NCBI GenBank assembly: GCA_910584785.1
Contig: CAJUDX010000027.1
Coordinates: forward strand, 1-38,706
Length of the DNA: 38,706 nucleotides
Source of the DNA: an uncultured Lachnospiraceae bacterium
GTDB lineage: Bacteria; Bacillota; Clostridia; Lachnospirales; Lachnospiraceae
Reading direction: 5' to 3'
Position 1 is the stretch's first letter. Each line of letters opens with the position of its first letter. Under the pieces are notes generated by a model that did no database searches, had not been told where the DNA came from, and saw nothing but the letters and a program-made list of their open reading frames with translations. Below are positions 1-9,180 of this stretch, one piece after another. The position numbers were made by a program, and so were the translations under genes.

Positions 1-2
1 AT

Positions 3-172
3 GAAGAAACTCCAGAAGAAGGAAGCGAAGATGAAGAAGCTTCAGGAGAAGGAAGCGTTGGTGAAGAAACTCCAGGAGAAGGAAGTATTGATGAAGAAAC
101 TTCAAGAGGAGAAAGTGTTGATGAAGAAACTTCAGGAGAAGGAAGTTCTGATGAAGAAGCTCCAGGAGAAGT
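3..172 (+). repeat. 30-bp tandem repeat encoding acidic decapeptides
   Basis: About five and a half 30-bp units start at 3, 33, 63, 93, 123 and 153. They encode variants of EE(T/A)(S/P)GEGS(x)D. The array runs off the window's left edge, so the copy number is unknown. In-frame repeats of this type readily change in number. Confidence 0.9.
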
Positions 173-3100
173 AGGCGATAATGCCGGAATAACAGAGACG
201 GAAATAGGTGGAGGAGAAAATTTTGATGAGGATACGATAGAAGAAGATGCAATAAAAAAAGATACGATGGTGGAGGAAACGTCTAAGGGAAAAGTTTCTG
301 AAGGTGAAATCTTGGGAAATGAAAATACAAAAAAACAGGATTTAAACCTGGTACTGCACTGCTTAAATTCTAGTAAATATGTACCTGCTGTCTACGCCGA
401 CGCTCTCTACGAGATGCGGCGTAGCACTGTTATGCCTTCGTTTTGCGGGATTCACAGCTGCTTCAGATATCAAGCACCTATTCACCATTATTTGCATAAC
501 ACAGTACAAGAGACAACAGCGGCAGGCAATGGCAAGGATATTGAAAGAAGTGAAGAACATAGTGAAATAACAAAATCTGACAAGGCCAGGTTTTCTTTGT
601 GTGCTGCTTTATTTGATGAAGATATGATTATGGATGATGCTTTGATGGAAGACAGTGATGCAGCAGGAAGTAACCATGTGACAGAAAACAGCGATGCAGC
701 AGGAAGCAGCCATGTGACAGAAAGCAGTAATATAACAGAAAGCAGCGATGTGGCGGAAGATGGTGATTTAGAGAATAAAACGAAGCCAATGGAGATATCT
801 GACGAACGAGATGACGAAATAATAGAAGAACACCAGCACGCTGAAGCGTGTTATAAGACAATCTACCAGTGCCGCCAGGGAGAACCTAAGAAGGTTTTAT
901 GTGAGAGCGGAGTTATGAATGAAGAGGAATTGAGAGAGAGCTTGAGAAAAGCGAGCAGGGAGGATGGTGAAGAAATCACGATTCCGATAGGGGAGGACTT
1001 TTCCATCACAGAAACTGTTGAGATTAATGGTGGAAAGAACATTACCATTGATTTACAGGGCCATACGCTTACATATAATGGAGCAAATACAGCGGATTCT
1101 ATGTTTAAGATAAATGCTGCGACGTTGACGCTTAAGGATTCTGCAAATACACAACAAAGTGCAAAAAAAATAAGCGAAAAAATAGTCAGTAGCGCAGGAA
1201 CAGCCTCATATGATTCAATAACGGGAAGATTAACTTATTATGTTACCGAATGTACAGTGAATCTGGATGGAAAAAGCACAACCGATATAGTAAAGGAGTA
1301 TGTTTATGATTTAGGGGCCAGCAATACCGTGGGCACATTAAAGAGTAATGGGCTGAACGCTCTCATTTTAATAGAAGGAGGACACAATGGAAAGCTAATT
1401 GTAGAAGGGGGACGTATTATAAATGAAGGCGGTAAACATGGAATATATGTAAAAAAAGAAGCGCATGGAATCGTCGTGATGAATGGCGGCTACCTGATGA
1501 AAAACGGCAATGATGAATATGGCGGAGCCATTTATATGGAATCGGGTACGTTAACGATCCATGGTGGTGTGATAGCAGAAAATACAGGAAAAGCAGGCGG
1601 AGGGGTTTATGCTCAGGGTGCAGATTCTGTTGCTGTGAGGGTTGATATAACCGGAGGTATCATTGCTGCAAATCATTCGGCAAATGCGGGCGGCGGAGTT
1701 TATGGCAGTAATGCAACCATAAATATTGGAGAAAGTGCTAAAATTATCGCTAATACAGCAACCAGCGAAGGCGGTGGAGTTGTGTCCTATGGAAGTAAAA
1801 GTGTGCTTAGCATTACGTCAGGATGTGTGGCTGGAAATACAGCGAAAGATGGCGGCGGAATCTATCTTCTTAATACAAGTAATAGTAATCTTATTGGGAG
1901 CAGCGCTACTCTTGTAAATAACCATGTAGAAAATTGCGGAGGCGGAATATACATTAAAAATGCAAAGATAAATTTTGATGGCGTGAAGATAGTTTCCAAT
2001 ACGGCATTGGCTGACGGCGGCGGAATTTATTTTGCTGGTGAAAATAATGTGATTGAATCTTCAGACAATATTATGATTGCATTAAATCAATCAAAAGATA
2101 ATAGAAGCAACAGCGTATTTCCATCAGATAAAATAAATGACTTGAAGAAAGGCAATTGGTATATCGAGGGTGCGCTGGAGACTGGTTTAGAGGTTGAAGC
2201 GGATTCTTTTGAGAAATTAAAGGAAGAAATCGAAGGAGCAGGACAGGATGGGCAGGATAAAAATAAAGTAATTAAATTAACGCAGTCCATAGAGATGACG
2301 GAGCCTGTCGAAGTAAGCCACAGTGCAAATATTACATTGATTCTTAATGGTAATGATATTCGGGGGCAGAATGCATCTGGCGATCATTTGTTTTCGGTTA
2401 ATGGAAAAGACAGCAGCCTGACGATTAGAAATATGCCGTTGGGAGAGAACGAAAGGATAGAAAAAGAAGAAAGGCTTGTTTCGACAAATGAGGCTGGAAG
2501 GCAGGGTGAATGGAATAAAGAAACCCGTACATTGACGTATTATCTTACAAAATCAAATCCTGCTCCTGGAAACGAAACCCAGACAATTGAAACAACAGAT
2601 GAAGTTAAACTTTGCTTTCAAAGTGAACATTATCCTGTTGGAACGATTCAGGGAACGGGAAAGAAAGCCGTTTTATCAGGAGAAAATGAAGGGATTTTGG
2701 TGATTGAAGGCGGGATAATTGAAGGTGCAAAACATGGGGTTAAGCTTAAAACTAATGCTGCCATGGTAATGCGCGGAGGAGCAATTCTTGGATGCGGAAG
2801 TGAGGCCGGCAGTGTTGCTTCTTTAGCACCTACGGATAATGTAGATGGGGGAAATGCATCTGAAAATGGAGCAGGCATCTATGCAGATGGGGCAGCAGGA
2901 ATACAGATTTTCGATGGAGTGATTGCTGGAAATGTAACGCCGAAGAGGGGCGGTGGAATTTTTAGCAATGCAGGTAAAGTTGAGTTTAGAGGAGGCGTGA
3001 TTGCTGCCAATATTGCGGGAAATATCGGCGGAGGGATTTGTGCACAGGGCGGCAGTACCGTAATTATCGGGAATGACAGAAAAATGGAGACGATGGACCT

Positions 3101-5363
3101 GCCCTCTCTGGTGATTTCAGGAAATACGGCAAAGGCGATTGAACGACCGTCCGATGAAAGTACAGACCATCGCAAAAGCAGGCACTATGGCGGCGGAGGA
3201 GTTTTTAGTGATTCAGATACCCGATTGTTTGTTTTTCATAATGCTTTTATCACAAATAACCGGGCTGAAGGGACTCCCGGACAGGGAAGTGAAGGCATAC
3301 AGGATGGAGCCGGACTTGGCGGCGGCGGGATTTTTTCCTGCGGTAAGATACAGATGTCAGGAAGCTATATTACCGCGAATTATTCTGAAGCATCCGGCGG
3401 TGGAATATTTTCCTATTCGGGAAATTTAGATAAGACAAACGGTGGTTATCCGGGACGGCTGACATTAACTGGCGGTATTATTGCAGGAAATCTTGCGGTT
3501 CATAATGAAGGCGGCGGAATACGGATTGACCAGAAGGGGGAGTTAAGGAGTGAAGATGGCAATAAAATCTACATTACAAATAATCAAACCAATACAATAA
3601 CCAACTGGGGAGGCGGCGGGGTATTTAATACAAGCGGCGCAGATACGACGATCCAGAATGTATTAATTACCGATAATACTGCTGCTGGCTTTGGTGGAGG
3701 GATAGCCGGATGTAATCATGGAACCAGTCAGTTTTTTGTCAATCATGGAGCGGGGATTTTTGATAATCACGCAAATGGAAACAGTAAAAAATTACAGGGA
3801 GATACACTTCCGGGATTGTCCAAGAATGAAAGGAAGAATGATGCCGACCGCATAGATAGAAGAACGCCGGTAATTCAGGACAGGGATGCGAAAAGCGGAA
3901 GCTATACATTCTTTATAGATTATAAAAATAAGGATAGCGTGCCCTTGTACCAGGATTTTTACTGCTCGAATATTAGTCAGGTATATGGGAGCATGTTAGG
4001 CGGGGGCAATGCAAATTGGCAGGGAAGCGGAAGTAACAGCAGTAAGGACGATAAAAGTCCGACGGCATTTCCTGTAAAGATTGCAGGCGAAGATTATGTT
4101 GAAACCAGTAATTTAATGGGGCTGACTGCGCATCCATCGAAGCAGGATAAAAACAATGCAAAATCAATGGCTGATATTTATATTACTGGTAATCAATCCG
4201 CAGCGCATGGGGCCGGTGTCATGACAAATGGAAGATTTGTTATTGGCGTAAGTGAGACAGGTGAGGCAGGTACATTAACTATTGAAAAGAAGCTTCAGGA
4301 TATTGATGGAAAAGAAATCAGTGGGGATAATCATCAGAAATTTACTTTTTTGCTTAACTTAATGGATACGGAAGGAGCGTTTCTTAAAGGCCCATATTCC
4401 TATGAAAAGTCGCCGCTGGATGCTGTACTGGATGGCGATGATGGTAAGGGAGAAATAATAAACTTGCCAGCAAAAATAACGCTGCGTGCAGGGCAGAAAA
4501 TGACTATTTTTGGCCTTCCTAATGGCTCTTATCAGATAATCGAAGAAGAGGATGCAAACTCGCCTTATGAAGCACAGAATAAAGATAATATAAAGCAAGG
4601 TGTTATATGGGCGGATGATGGGAGAACTGTAGTATTTATTAATGTACCTAAGCCAGTTAATCCAACATACCCAGAGGAAACAGAATACCCAAGTAAGCCG
4701 GAAGAATCAAGTAAGCCGGAAGAGTCAAGTGGGCCGGAAGAATCAAGTGAGCCAAAAGAATCAAGTGAGCCAGAAAATCCGGGCACTTCAGAGGAAAACA
4801 GCAGCCCGCAAGACCCCAGTGTACCAGAGGAATCAACCACACCGGAAAATCCAGAAAGTACAAGTGCCCCAGGCAATTCCACACCGCCCACGACAACATC
4901 ACCTGGAGGAGGCGGCGGTCGGAATGATTCTGATGAACCGACAACACCGCCACAGTCCACGACCATAGCACCATCGGAAACCGTGCCTGTAAATTTTACT
5001 GAACCAGGGACAGAATCTTTGCCGGCATTGGAGACAGCATTTGAATCAGGCATAGAAAATCCTAGATTTGATGTGCCGCAATATCCTGTGGAACTGCCTG
5101 ACCCGAATGCTCCGGGAAGCCCGGATTCGATTACCATTATGGAGGATGATGTTCCGCGCACTTATATTAAGGTGTGGGACCCGGAAACAGAAGAGTTTGT
5201 TTATCTGCCAGAGGATGAAGTGCCATTAGCATCCATGCTTCCCCAAACGGGTGATTCGTTTAAGAAGGACGTATGGAGGATAACATTTATCTTATCCCTG
5301 CTCAGTACAACTGTTTTGCTGTGTTTAAAAGTGCTGGAGAGCCGAAGAAAAAGGGAAGAATAA
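3..5363 (+). CDS. LPxTG-anchored beta-helix surface protein (5' end outside window)
   Basis: The reading frame is open from base 3, so the ATG at 267 is only an internal Met; 1786 residues are visible and the signal peptide lies upstream. Order: acidic decapeptide repeats (residues 1-56); an acidic Ser/Asp/Glu-rich stretch interrupted near residues 118-175 by a neutral Cys/His-containing segment; an HxHxxxCY...C motif near 277, common in Firmicutes surface proteins; then about 1000 residues of parallel beta-helix repeats with recurring GGGI/GGGVY turns and NxA/NTA strands, as in pectate-lyase-like and Pmp-type passengers; a prealbumin/Cna-B-like domain near 1417-1560; a Pro/Ser/Glu wall-spanning stalk; and LPQTGD near 1746 followed by a membrane helix and a basic tail. 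Sortase would anchor it to peptidoglycan. An adhesin or glycan-binding role is inferred; no catalytic residues were recognised. Confidence 0.9.
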   Translation, partial: EETPEEGSEDEEASGEGSVGEETPGEGSIDEETSRGESVDEETSGEGSSDEEAPGEVGDNAGITETEIGGGENFDEDTIEEDAIKKDTMVEETSKGKVSEGEILGNENTKKQDLNLVLHCLNSSKYVPAVYADALYEMRRSTVMPSFCGIHSCFRYQAPIHHYLHNTVQETTAAGNGKDIERSEEHSEITKSDKARFSLCAALFDEDMIMDDALMEDSDAAGSNHVTENSDAAGSSHVTESSNITESSDVAEDGDLENKTKPMEISDERDDEIIEEHQHAEACYKTIYQCRQGEPKKVLCESGVMNEEELRESLRKASREDGEEITIPIGEDFSITETVEINGGKNITIDLQGHTLTYNGANTADSMFKINAATLTLKDSANTQQSAKKISEKIVSSAGTASYDSITGRLTYYVTECTVNLDGKSTTDIVKEYVYDLGASNTVGTLKSNGLNALILIEGGHNGKLIVEGGRIINEGGKHGIYVKKEAHGIVVMNGGYLMKNGNDEYGGAIYMESGTLTIHGGVIAENTGKAGGGVYAQGADSVAVRVDITGGIIAANHSANAGGGVYGSNATINIGESAKIIANTATSEGGGVVSYGSKSVLSITSGCVAGNTAKDGGGIYLLNTSNSNLIGSSATLVNNHVENCGGGIYIKNAKINFDGVKIVSNTALADGGGIYFAGENNVIESSDNIMIALNQSKDNRSNSVFPSDKINDLKKGNWYIEGALETGLEVEADSFEKLKEEIEGAGQDGQDKNKVIKLTQSIEMTEPVEVSHSANITLILNGNDIRGQNASGDHLFSVNGKDSSLTIRNMPLGENERIEKEERLVSTNEAGRQGEWNKETRTLTYYLTKSNPAPGNETQTIETTDEVKLCFQSEHYPVGTIQGTGKKAVLSGENEGILVIEGGIIEGAKHGVKLKTNAAMVMRGGAILGCGSEAGSVASLAPTDNVDGGNASENGAGIYADGAAGIQIFDGVIAGNVTPKRGGGIFSNAGKVEFRGGVIAANIAGNIGGGICAQGGSTVIIGNDRKMETMDLPSLVISGNTAKAIERPSDESTDHRKSRHYGGGGVFSDSDTRLFVFHNAFITNNRAEGTPGQGSEGIQDGAGLGGGGIFSCGKIQMSGSYITANYSEASGGGIFSYSGNLDKTNGGYPGRLTLTGGIIAGNLAVHNEGGGIRIDQKGELRSEDGNKIYITNNQTNTITNWGGGGVFNTSGADTTIQNVLITDNTAAGFGGGIAGCNHGTSQFFVNHGAGIFDNHANGNSKKLQGDTLPGLSKNERKNDADRIDRRTPVIQDRDAKSGSYTFFIDYKNKDSVPLYQDFYCSNISQVYGSMLGGGNANWQGSGSNSSKDDKSPTAFPVKIAGEDYVETSNLMGLTAHPSKQDKNNAKSMADIYITGNQSAAHGAGVMTNGRFVIGVSETGEAGTLTIEKKLQDIDGKEISGDNHQKFTFLLNLMDTEGAFLKGPYSYEKSPLDAVLDGDDGKGEIINLPAKITLRAGQKMTIFGLPNGSYQIIEEEDANSPYEAQNKDNIKQGVIWADDGRTVVFINVPKPVNPTYPEETEYPSKPEESSKPEESSGPEESSEPKESSEPENPGTSEENSSPQDPSVPEESTTPENPESTSAPGNSTPPTTTSPGGGGGRNDSDEPTTPPQSTTIAPSETVPVNFTEPGTESLPALETAFESGIENPRFDVPQYPVELPDPNAPGSPDSITIMEDDVPRTYIKVWDPETEEFVYLPEDEVPLASMLPQTGDSFKKDVWRITFILSLLSTTVLLCLKVLESRRKREE
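654..725 (+). repeat. 36-bp tandem duplication in the surface protein
   Basis: Two 36-bp units encode SDAAGSNHVTEN and SDAAGSSHVTES. A shorter degenerate continuation (SNITES, SDVAED) follows. Confidence 0.8.
4692..4781 (+). repeat. 18-bp tandem repeat, Pro/Ser/Glu stalk
   Basis: Five 18-bp units encode SKPEES, SKPEES, SGPEES, SEPKES and SEPENP. They form the wall-spanning stalk before the LPxTG anchor. Confidence 0.85.
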
Positions 5364-5413
5364 AGGCAGTATAACAGGCCGGATAAACACGTGCATTGCG
5401 GATATTTAACGAA

Positions 5414-5490
5414 TAAAAAAAGGGAGTGCTGCTCCTGACTCAACATCATTCAGATTTCGAGTCGCTGTGCAGCACTCCTTTTTTGATTTT
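5414..5490. terminator. Bidirectional Rho-independent terminator
   Basis: The arms A6-GG(G)AGTGCTGC (5415-5432) and GCAGCACTCC-T6 (5469-5484) form a long stem with one bulged G. A nested GACTC/GAGTC stem (5437-5441/5459-5463) extends it. A-rich and T-rich flanks let it serve both the surface-protein gene and the convergent HD gene. Confidence 0.85.
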
Positions 5491-5515
5491 TGGGCATGAA
5501 AGAGGGAAAGCTCTA

Positions 5516-6088
5516 TCATTCCCCTTTTAATCCAATTTCTTCCGCCTTTTCCTTCATTCCTTCAATGGTTTCACGAATAAGCTCATCCAGTTCGATTCCA
5601 AGCATTTCGCAGCCCTGGCGGATCACATCCCGGTCAACGCCAGCCGCAAAATGCTTGTCCTTAAATTTTTTCTTTACAGACTTTACTTCTAAGTCCAACA
5701 CACTTTTGGAGGGACGCATAATACAGGCAGCGTTAATCAAACCGGTTAATTCGTCGATGGCAAACAGCGTTTTTTCCATCTGCGTTTCCGGTTTTACCTG
5801 GGTGCAGAGGCCGTAGCCGTGACAGCTCATTGCCCGAATATAGGTCTCATCAATTCCTCTTTCCCGCATAATCTCTTCAGCTTTTTTACAGTGTTCTTCG
5901 GGGTACATTTCATAGTCCAGGTCATGGAGCAGACCGGCAACACCCCAGACCTGGGCATCCTCGCCAGCCAGGTGTCCAAAATGTTCCATCACTGCCTCGA
6001 CCATCAGTGCATGCTTTTGCAGGGCAGGTGTTTTTGTATATTCTGTTAATAATGCCCATGCATCTTCTCTTGCTAATTTCTTTTCCAT
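5516..6088 (-). CDS. HD-domain phosphohydrolase
   Basis: A 190-residue cytoplasmic protein with the HD metal-binding signature: His26, the His55-Asp56 pair, His65, a histidine near 90 (SCHGYG), and an acidic residue near 112 (AIDELTGL) that may be the final ligand. Family members are metal-dependent phosphohydrolases acting on nucleotides or similar substrates; the substrate cannot be read from the sequence. The start is set by GGGAGG about 8 nt before the ATG. It lies 84 bp downstream of the pucR-like gene on the same strand but has its own extended -10 promoter. Confidence 0.85.
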   Translation of the reverse strand: MEKKLAREDAWALLTEYTKTPALQKHALMVEAVMEHFGHLAGEDAQVWGVAGLLHDLDYEMYPEEHCKKAEEIMRERGIDETYIRAMSCHGYGLCTQVKPETQMEKTLFAIDELTGLINAACIMRPSKSVLDLEVKSVKKKFKDKHFAAGVDRDVIRQGCEMLGIELDELIRETIEGMKEKAEEIGLKGE

Positions 6089-6105
6089 AATTTAACCTCC
6101 CATTT

Positions 6106-6148
6106 GGATGATATGCTCCCATTATAGCATAAAATCATCCTCCTGCAA
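6106..6148 (-). promoter_or_regulatory. HD-gene promoter with overlapping dyad
   Basis: On the minus strand TTGCAG (6143-6148), a 16-bp spacer, and TATAAT (6121-6126) preceded by TGC. The dyad GGATGAT-ATGC (6106-6116) / GCAT-aaa-ATCATCC (6127-6140) brackets the -10 and could be an operator or an initial-transcript hairpin. Confidence 0.6.
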
Positions 6149-6172
6149 AGAAGAAGCATCTCTATCAGTCAC

Positions 6173-7345
6173 CTACAGGTTCATATCCCGGATATAAAAG
6201 GCAACCTGGTAGGGAAATAAATCTTCGGCAGTTTTCAGTTCGCTTCCCAGAAGGCGTTTAATATTTTGAATCCGGTAATTGACCGTGTTCCGGTGGGTAT
6301 AGGTATCTTTGGCGGCGCCCACCAGGCTGCGGTCATTTTTAATGTAGCTTCTAAGGGTTTGAATATAGTCCGAATGATGCAGCTGGTCATAAGTATCCAA
6401 AGGGCCTAAAAGTTGTTTTTCGTAACTTTTTAGAATAGCGGTGTCGTCAGAGGCAAAGAGAATCTTGAAAAAGCCCATTTCGTTAAAGTCCACAACTTTT
6501 TGTTTAGTCTGGAGGGCCATTTTTGAGGCAATGAGTGCACGGCGGAAGGCCGACTTTAAGTGAAGGATTCCCTGCACTTCGGGGCCGATGCCAAGGAAGA
6601 GGATTTTTTTTTCGGTAAAATAGGAAAACTGTTTTAGTATCTGCTGGGCCAGAGCGTCGCCGGCATCCGAAGGGAAGTTATTAACGGTCAGTGCATAACA
6701 GTCCTCATATTCAATCACCAGATAGGGGATGCGGATGTGTTTTCCTTTTTCCCAGAGACCCAGAACATTTTCCAGCTTTAACATGGCCTGAAGAAAGGCA
6801 GAAGTATCCTCCACGCCAAAGCTGATGCGGATGCAGAAAATGCGGAAGGTGCCTCTGGGGTCGAAACGGGTCTGAATTTTTGCCAGAAGTTGTTCAGAAA
6901 TTTCGTGTCCGTTAATAATATCTTTAAAAGAGGAGGAAAGCTCCTTTTCCTTCTGTACACGCTGCATAATCCGGGTGCAGAAATTCTGGATAAGCTGGGG
7001 AATGGAGATTTCCCAGGGCATAACCAGCAAGGGAAAGCTGTTTTCTTCGCACCAGGTAATCACTTCCTGGGGAACGGTATGCAGGTACATCCCCGTGTTG
7101 ATAATAATTCCTGTGCTGTCCGCCTGTTTCATAGCGATAACTAGGTGAAGCAGCCAGTCCTTTTCCTTAGCCTTCATGCCGGTGGTGACGGCAAGTTCCT
7201 GACCGGAGAAACGGCTGATGATGGTTTCATCCTCTAACATGTGCACCCAGCCCACGACATGATCCATCCCGCCCTTTCCGGCGAGGATGCGCAGACGGAA
7301 GAATTTGTGGGTTTCTTCATAGATTTCCCAAAAACGAATTGCCAT
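6173..7345 (-). CDS. PucR/CdaR-type transcriptional regulator
   Basis: A 390-residue protein. The N-terminal ~130 residues resemble the PucR purine-catabolism-regulator-like domain (the VGWVHMLED and ELAVTTGM region). A central CdaR/GGDEF-like region follows, then a C-terminal helix-turn-helix of the HTH_30 type (DRSLVGAAKDTYTHRNTVNYRI, about 335-360). Such proteins are cytoplasmic DNA-binding regulators of purine or other catabolic genes. AAAGGAGA lies 7 nt before the ATG. It is divergent from the 62-codon ORF at 7510 and could control it; no catabolic operon is adjacent, so its target is unknown. Confidence 0.85.
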   Translation of the reverse strand: MAIRFWEIYEETHKFFRLRILAGKGGMDHVVGWVHMLEDETIISRFSGQELAVTTGMKAKEKDWLLHLVIAMKQADSTGIIINTGMYLHTVPQEVITWCEENSFPLLVMPWEISIPQLIQNFCTRIMQRVQKEKELSSSFKDIINGHEISEQLLAKIQTRFDPRGTFRIFCIRISFGVEDTSAFLQAMLKLENVLGLWEKGKHIRIPYLVIEYEDCYALTVNNFPSDAGDALAQQILKQFSYFTEKKILFLGIGPEVQGILHLKSAFRRALIASKMALQTKQKVVDFNEMGFFKILFASDDTAILKSYEKQLLGPLDTYDQLHHSDYIQTLRSYIKNDRSLVGAAKDTYTHRNTVNYRIQNIKRLLGSELKTAEDLFPYQVAFYIRDMNL

Positions 7346-7423
7346 GCCGATTCTCCTTTCTTGATGGAAAAATCTTTGTGCTGAGGATACATATTTTTGC
7401 TCTGTTTTCAGATTAACAGATTA

Positions 7424-7452
7424 TGGACGAAATGTCTATAAAAGAATATAAT
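7424..7452 (+). promoter_or_regulatory. Sigma-A-type promoter of the 62-codon ORF
   Basis: TGGACG, a 17-bp spacer and TATAAT (7447-7452), about 57 bp upstream of a GTG start with a good ribosome binding site. It lies in the intergenic region divergent to the pucR-like gene. Confidence 0.45.
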
Positions 7453-7509
7453 AAAATTACAAAACAGAACAAATTTTTATATGATTTAACCTGAAAGGGA
7501 GGTGTCGGT

Positions 7510-7698
7510 GTGAACGGAATGGAAATGGGATTTGCTTATGAGCCATTAGTTTATGGGGAAAAGCGGGATTGTCCGGAGTGGGTGTCAGCGGAACAGTTTT
7601 ATAATTGCGAAAATTTTTCAGTTGTTTTTGAACGCAGTGGATTTAATCTGGAGCGGCTGTTCCACCGGTCTGGAGGTTTGGACTTAAGTCGTATTTAG
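7510..7698 (+). CDS. Small protein of unknown function (62 aa)
   Basis: GTG start preceded by GGGAGGTG with 5-6 nt spacing, a candidate promoter upstream and a strong terminator downstream, so it is a complete monocistronic unit. The product is soluble and aromatic-rich, has two cysteines (near 20 and 32) and an amphipathic C-terminal part (FERSGFNLERLFHRSG). I recognise no family. It is divergent to the PucR-type regulator, the usual place for a target gene. It could also be the remnant of a longer gene. Confidence 0.5.
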   Translation: MNGMEMGFAYEPLVYGEKRDCPEWVSAEQFYNCENFSVVFERSGFNLERLFHRSGGLDLSRI

Positions 7699-7796
7699 AG
7701 TACAAAAAGCAGGAAAAAATCAAAATGATGAAGCAGTAGTATTTTTTTGAAAAATTGTGATAATTTGTAATCGATAAAGGGTAGTTAGCGGAATGA

Positions 7797-7829
7797 AGTC
7801 CGGCGGAGTGATCTGCCGGATTTTTGTTT
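7797..7829 (+). terminator. Rho-independent terminator
   Basis: TCCGGC (7799-7804) / GCCGGA (7815-7820) stem followed by TTTTTGTTT. It ends the 62-codon transcription unit before the sirtuin promoter. Confidence 0.8.
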
Positions 7830-7840
7830 GTCTGTAAATC

Positions 7841-7869
7841 TTGACAGCGATGAGGCAACATGCTATGGT
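7841..7869 (+). promoter_or_regulatory. Strong sigma-A promoter of the sirtuin gene
   Basis: Consensus TTGACA (7841-7846), exactly 17 bp, then TATGGT (7864-7869) preceded by TGC. Confidence 0.75.
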
Positions 7870-7986
7870 GGAAGATAAGTAAGTCATGAAATCGTGATGA
7901 AATGCGGATGCAATAGATTAAGATGATAGAGAGAAAATTACGGTGGAGAAGATTGCGCCGGAAAAGAATGGGAGGTATGGCAGATT

Positions 7987-8745
7987 ATGGAAAATGAGGA
8001 GAAGAAAGAACTGGGATGGAGCAGGGAAGCAGAAGAAAAGCTTGGGCAATGGATTGAGGAGAGCAGTAATATTGTTTTTTTTGGCGGAGCAGGAGTATCG
8101 ACGGAGAGTGGGATTCCCGATTTCCGCAGTGTGGATGGATTATACCATCAGCAGTATAAGTATCCGCCGGAAACGATAATCAGCCACAGCTTTTATCTGC
8201 GCAATCCCGAAGAATTTTATCGCTTTTATAAGGACAGGATGATTTTTACCGATGCCAGGCCAAATCGGGCGCATCGCGTACTGGCAAAACTTGAGGAGAG
8301 AGGGAAACTTAAAGCGGTGATTACCCAGAATATTGACGGACTTCACCAGGCGGCAGGAAACAAAGAAGTGCTGGAACTTCACGGATCGGTGCACAGGAAT
8401 TATTGTACACGCTGCCGGAAGTTTTACTCTTTAGATGAAGTGATGGCGGCAGAAGGGGTGCCAAGGTGCAGCTGCGGGGGAACGATTAAACCGGATGTTG
8501 TCTTATATGAAGAAGGGCTTGATCAGCACACAATATCTAAGTCGGTGCAGTACATTCGCCATGCGGATATGCTGATTATCGGCGGAACGTCGCTGGTTGT
8601 CTATCCGGCAGCAGGACTGATTGATTACTACCAGGGAAATAAGCTGGTGTTGATTAATAAATCAGTAACATCCGTGGACAGCCGGGCAGATCTGGTGCTG
8701 AGCGGACCGATTGGGGAGATTTTAGGGAGTCTCTACGACTGCTAG
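7987..8745 (+). CDS. cobB: NAD-dependent protein deacylase (Sir2 family)
   Basis: A 252-residue sirtuin. Visible motifs: GAGVSTESGIPDFRS (NAD binding, about 32-46), TQNIDGLH (about 103-110), catalytic His in ELHGSV, four zinc cysteines (CTRC near 138-141 and CSC-type pair near 161-163), and GGTSLVVYPAAG near the C-terminus. It removes acyl groups from lysine using NAD+. GGGAGGT lies 10 nt before this ATG; the ATG at 7943 is in another frame. The DUF951 gene follows by 23 bp and is probably co-transcribed. Confidence 0.92.
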   Translation: MENEEKKELGWSREAEEKLGQWIEESSNIVFFGGAGVSTESGIPDFRSVDGLYHQQYKYPPETIISHSFYLRNPEEFYRFYKDRMIFTDARPNRAHRVLAKLEERGKLKAVITQNIDGLHQAAGNKEVLELHGSVHRNYCTRCRKFYSLDEVMAAEGVPRCSCGGTIKPDVVLYEEGLDQHTISKSVQYIRHADMLIIGGTSLVVYPAAGLIDYYQGNKLVLINKSVTSVDSRADLVLSGPIGEILGSLYDC

Positions 8746-8768
8746 GAAGGTTTGAGGGATGAAAAATC

Positions 8769-8969
8769 ATGACAGAGAAAATTAATTTTGAAATCGGTGA
8801 TGTGGTTAAACTTAAAAAACCCCATCCTTGTGGAAGCCAGGAGTGGGCGATTCTTCGGGTGGGGGCAGATTTCCGGCTGAAATGTATGGGCTGCGGTCAT
8901 CAGGTGATGGTATCCCGCAAGCTTGTGGAGAAGAACATCCGGGGGCTGCGAAAGGGAAAGGCGGAGTAA
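8769..8969 (+). CDS. DUF951 family small protein
   Basis: A 66-residue basic protein with the family pattern GDVVxLKKPHPCGS...W.ILRxGADFRLKCMGCGHQVMVSR. Three conserved cysteines (PHPC and CMGC) suggest metal or nucleic-acid binding, but the function is not established. Members occur near ribosomal and DNA-maintenance genes in Firmicutes; here it sits between the sirtuin gene and rpsF-ssb-rpsR. Confidence 0.88.
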   Translation: MTEKINFEIGDVVKLKKPHPCGSQEWAILRVGADFRLKCMGCGHQVMVSRKLVEKNIRGLRKGKAE

Positions 8970-9087
8970 GCAGGACAGGTTGGGAAAGGATGAACAGCGG
9001 ATGAAATCAGCATGTCCTTAAATAAAGAAAAGCAAGTCCGGGAAAATCCCAAAGCAGAAAAAATCTTAAAAAAATCCAAAATTCTGC
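8970..9087. other. Intergenic, nothing recognised
   Basis: AT-rich spacer between the DUF951 gene and the rpsF promoter. No convincing terminator or ORF was found. Confidence 0.5.
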
Positions 9088-9116
9088 TTGCAAAAGCAGA
9101 AAAAATTTGGTAAACT
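9088..9116 (+). promoter_or_regulatory. rpsF operon promoter
   Basis: TTGCAA (9088-9093), a 17-bp spacer and TAAACT (9111-9116) with an extended TGG. The predicted start near 9123 gives a ~250-nt leader before rpsF. Confidence 0.7.
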
Positions 9117-9180
9117 GTTTAATTGTGACATATTAAATTCCTTGCTCCTGTTTGCGGAAAAAACGGACAGGTTTACTGTC

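Noticed and set aside
4565..5161. 198-codon minus-strand ORF
   Set aside because: It is a shadow of the repetitive Pro/Ser/Glu stalk on the plus strand, with no ribosome binding site or independent features.
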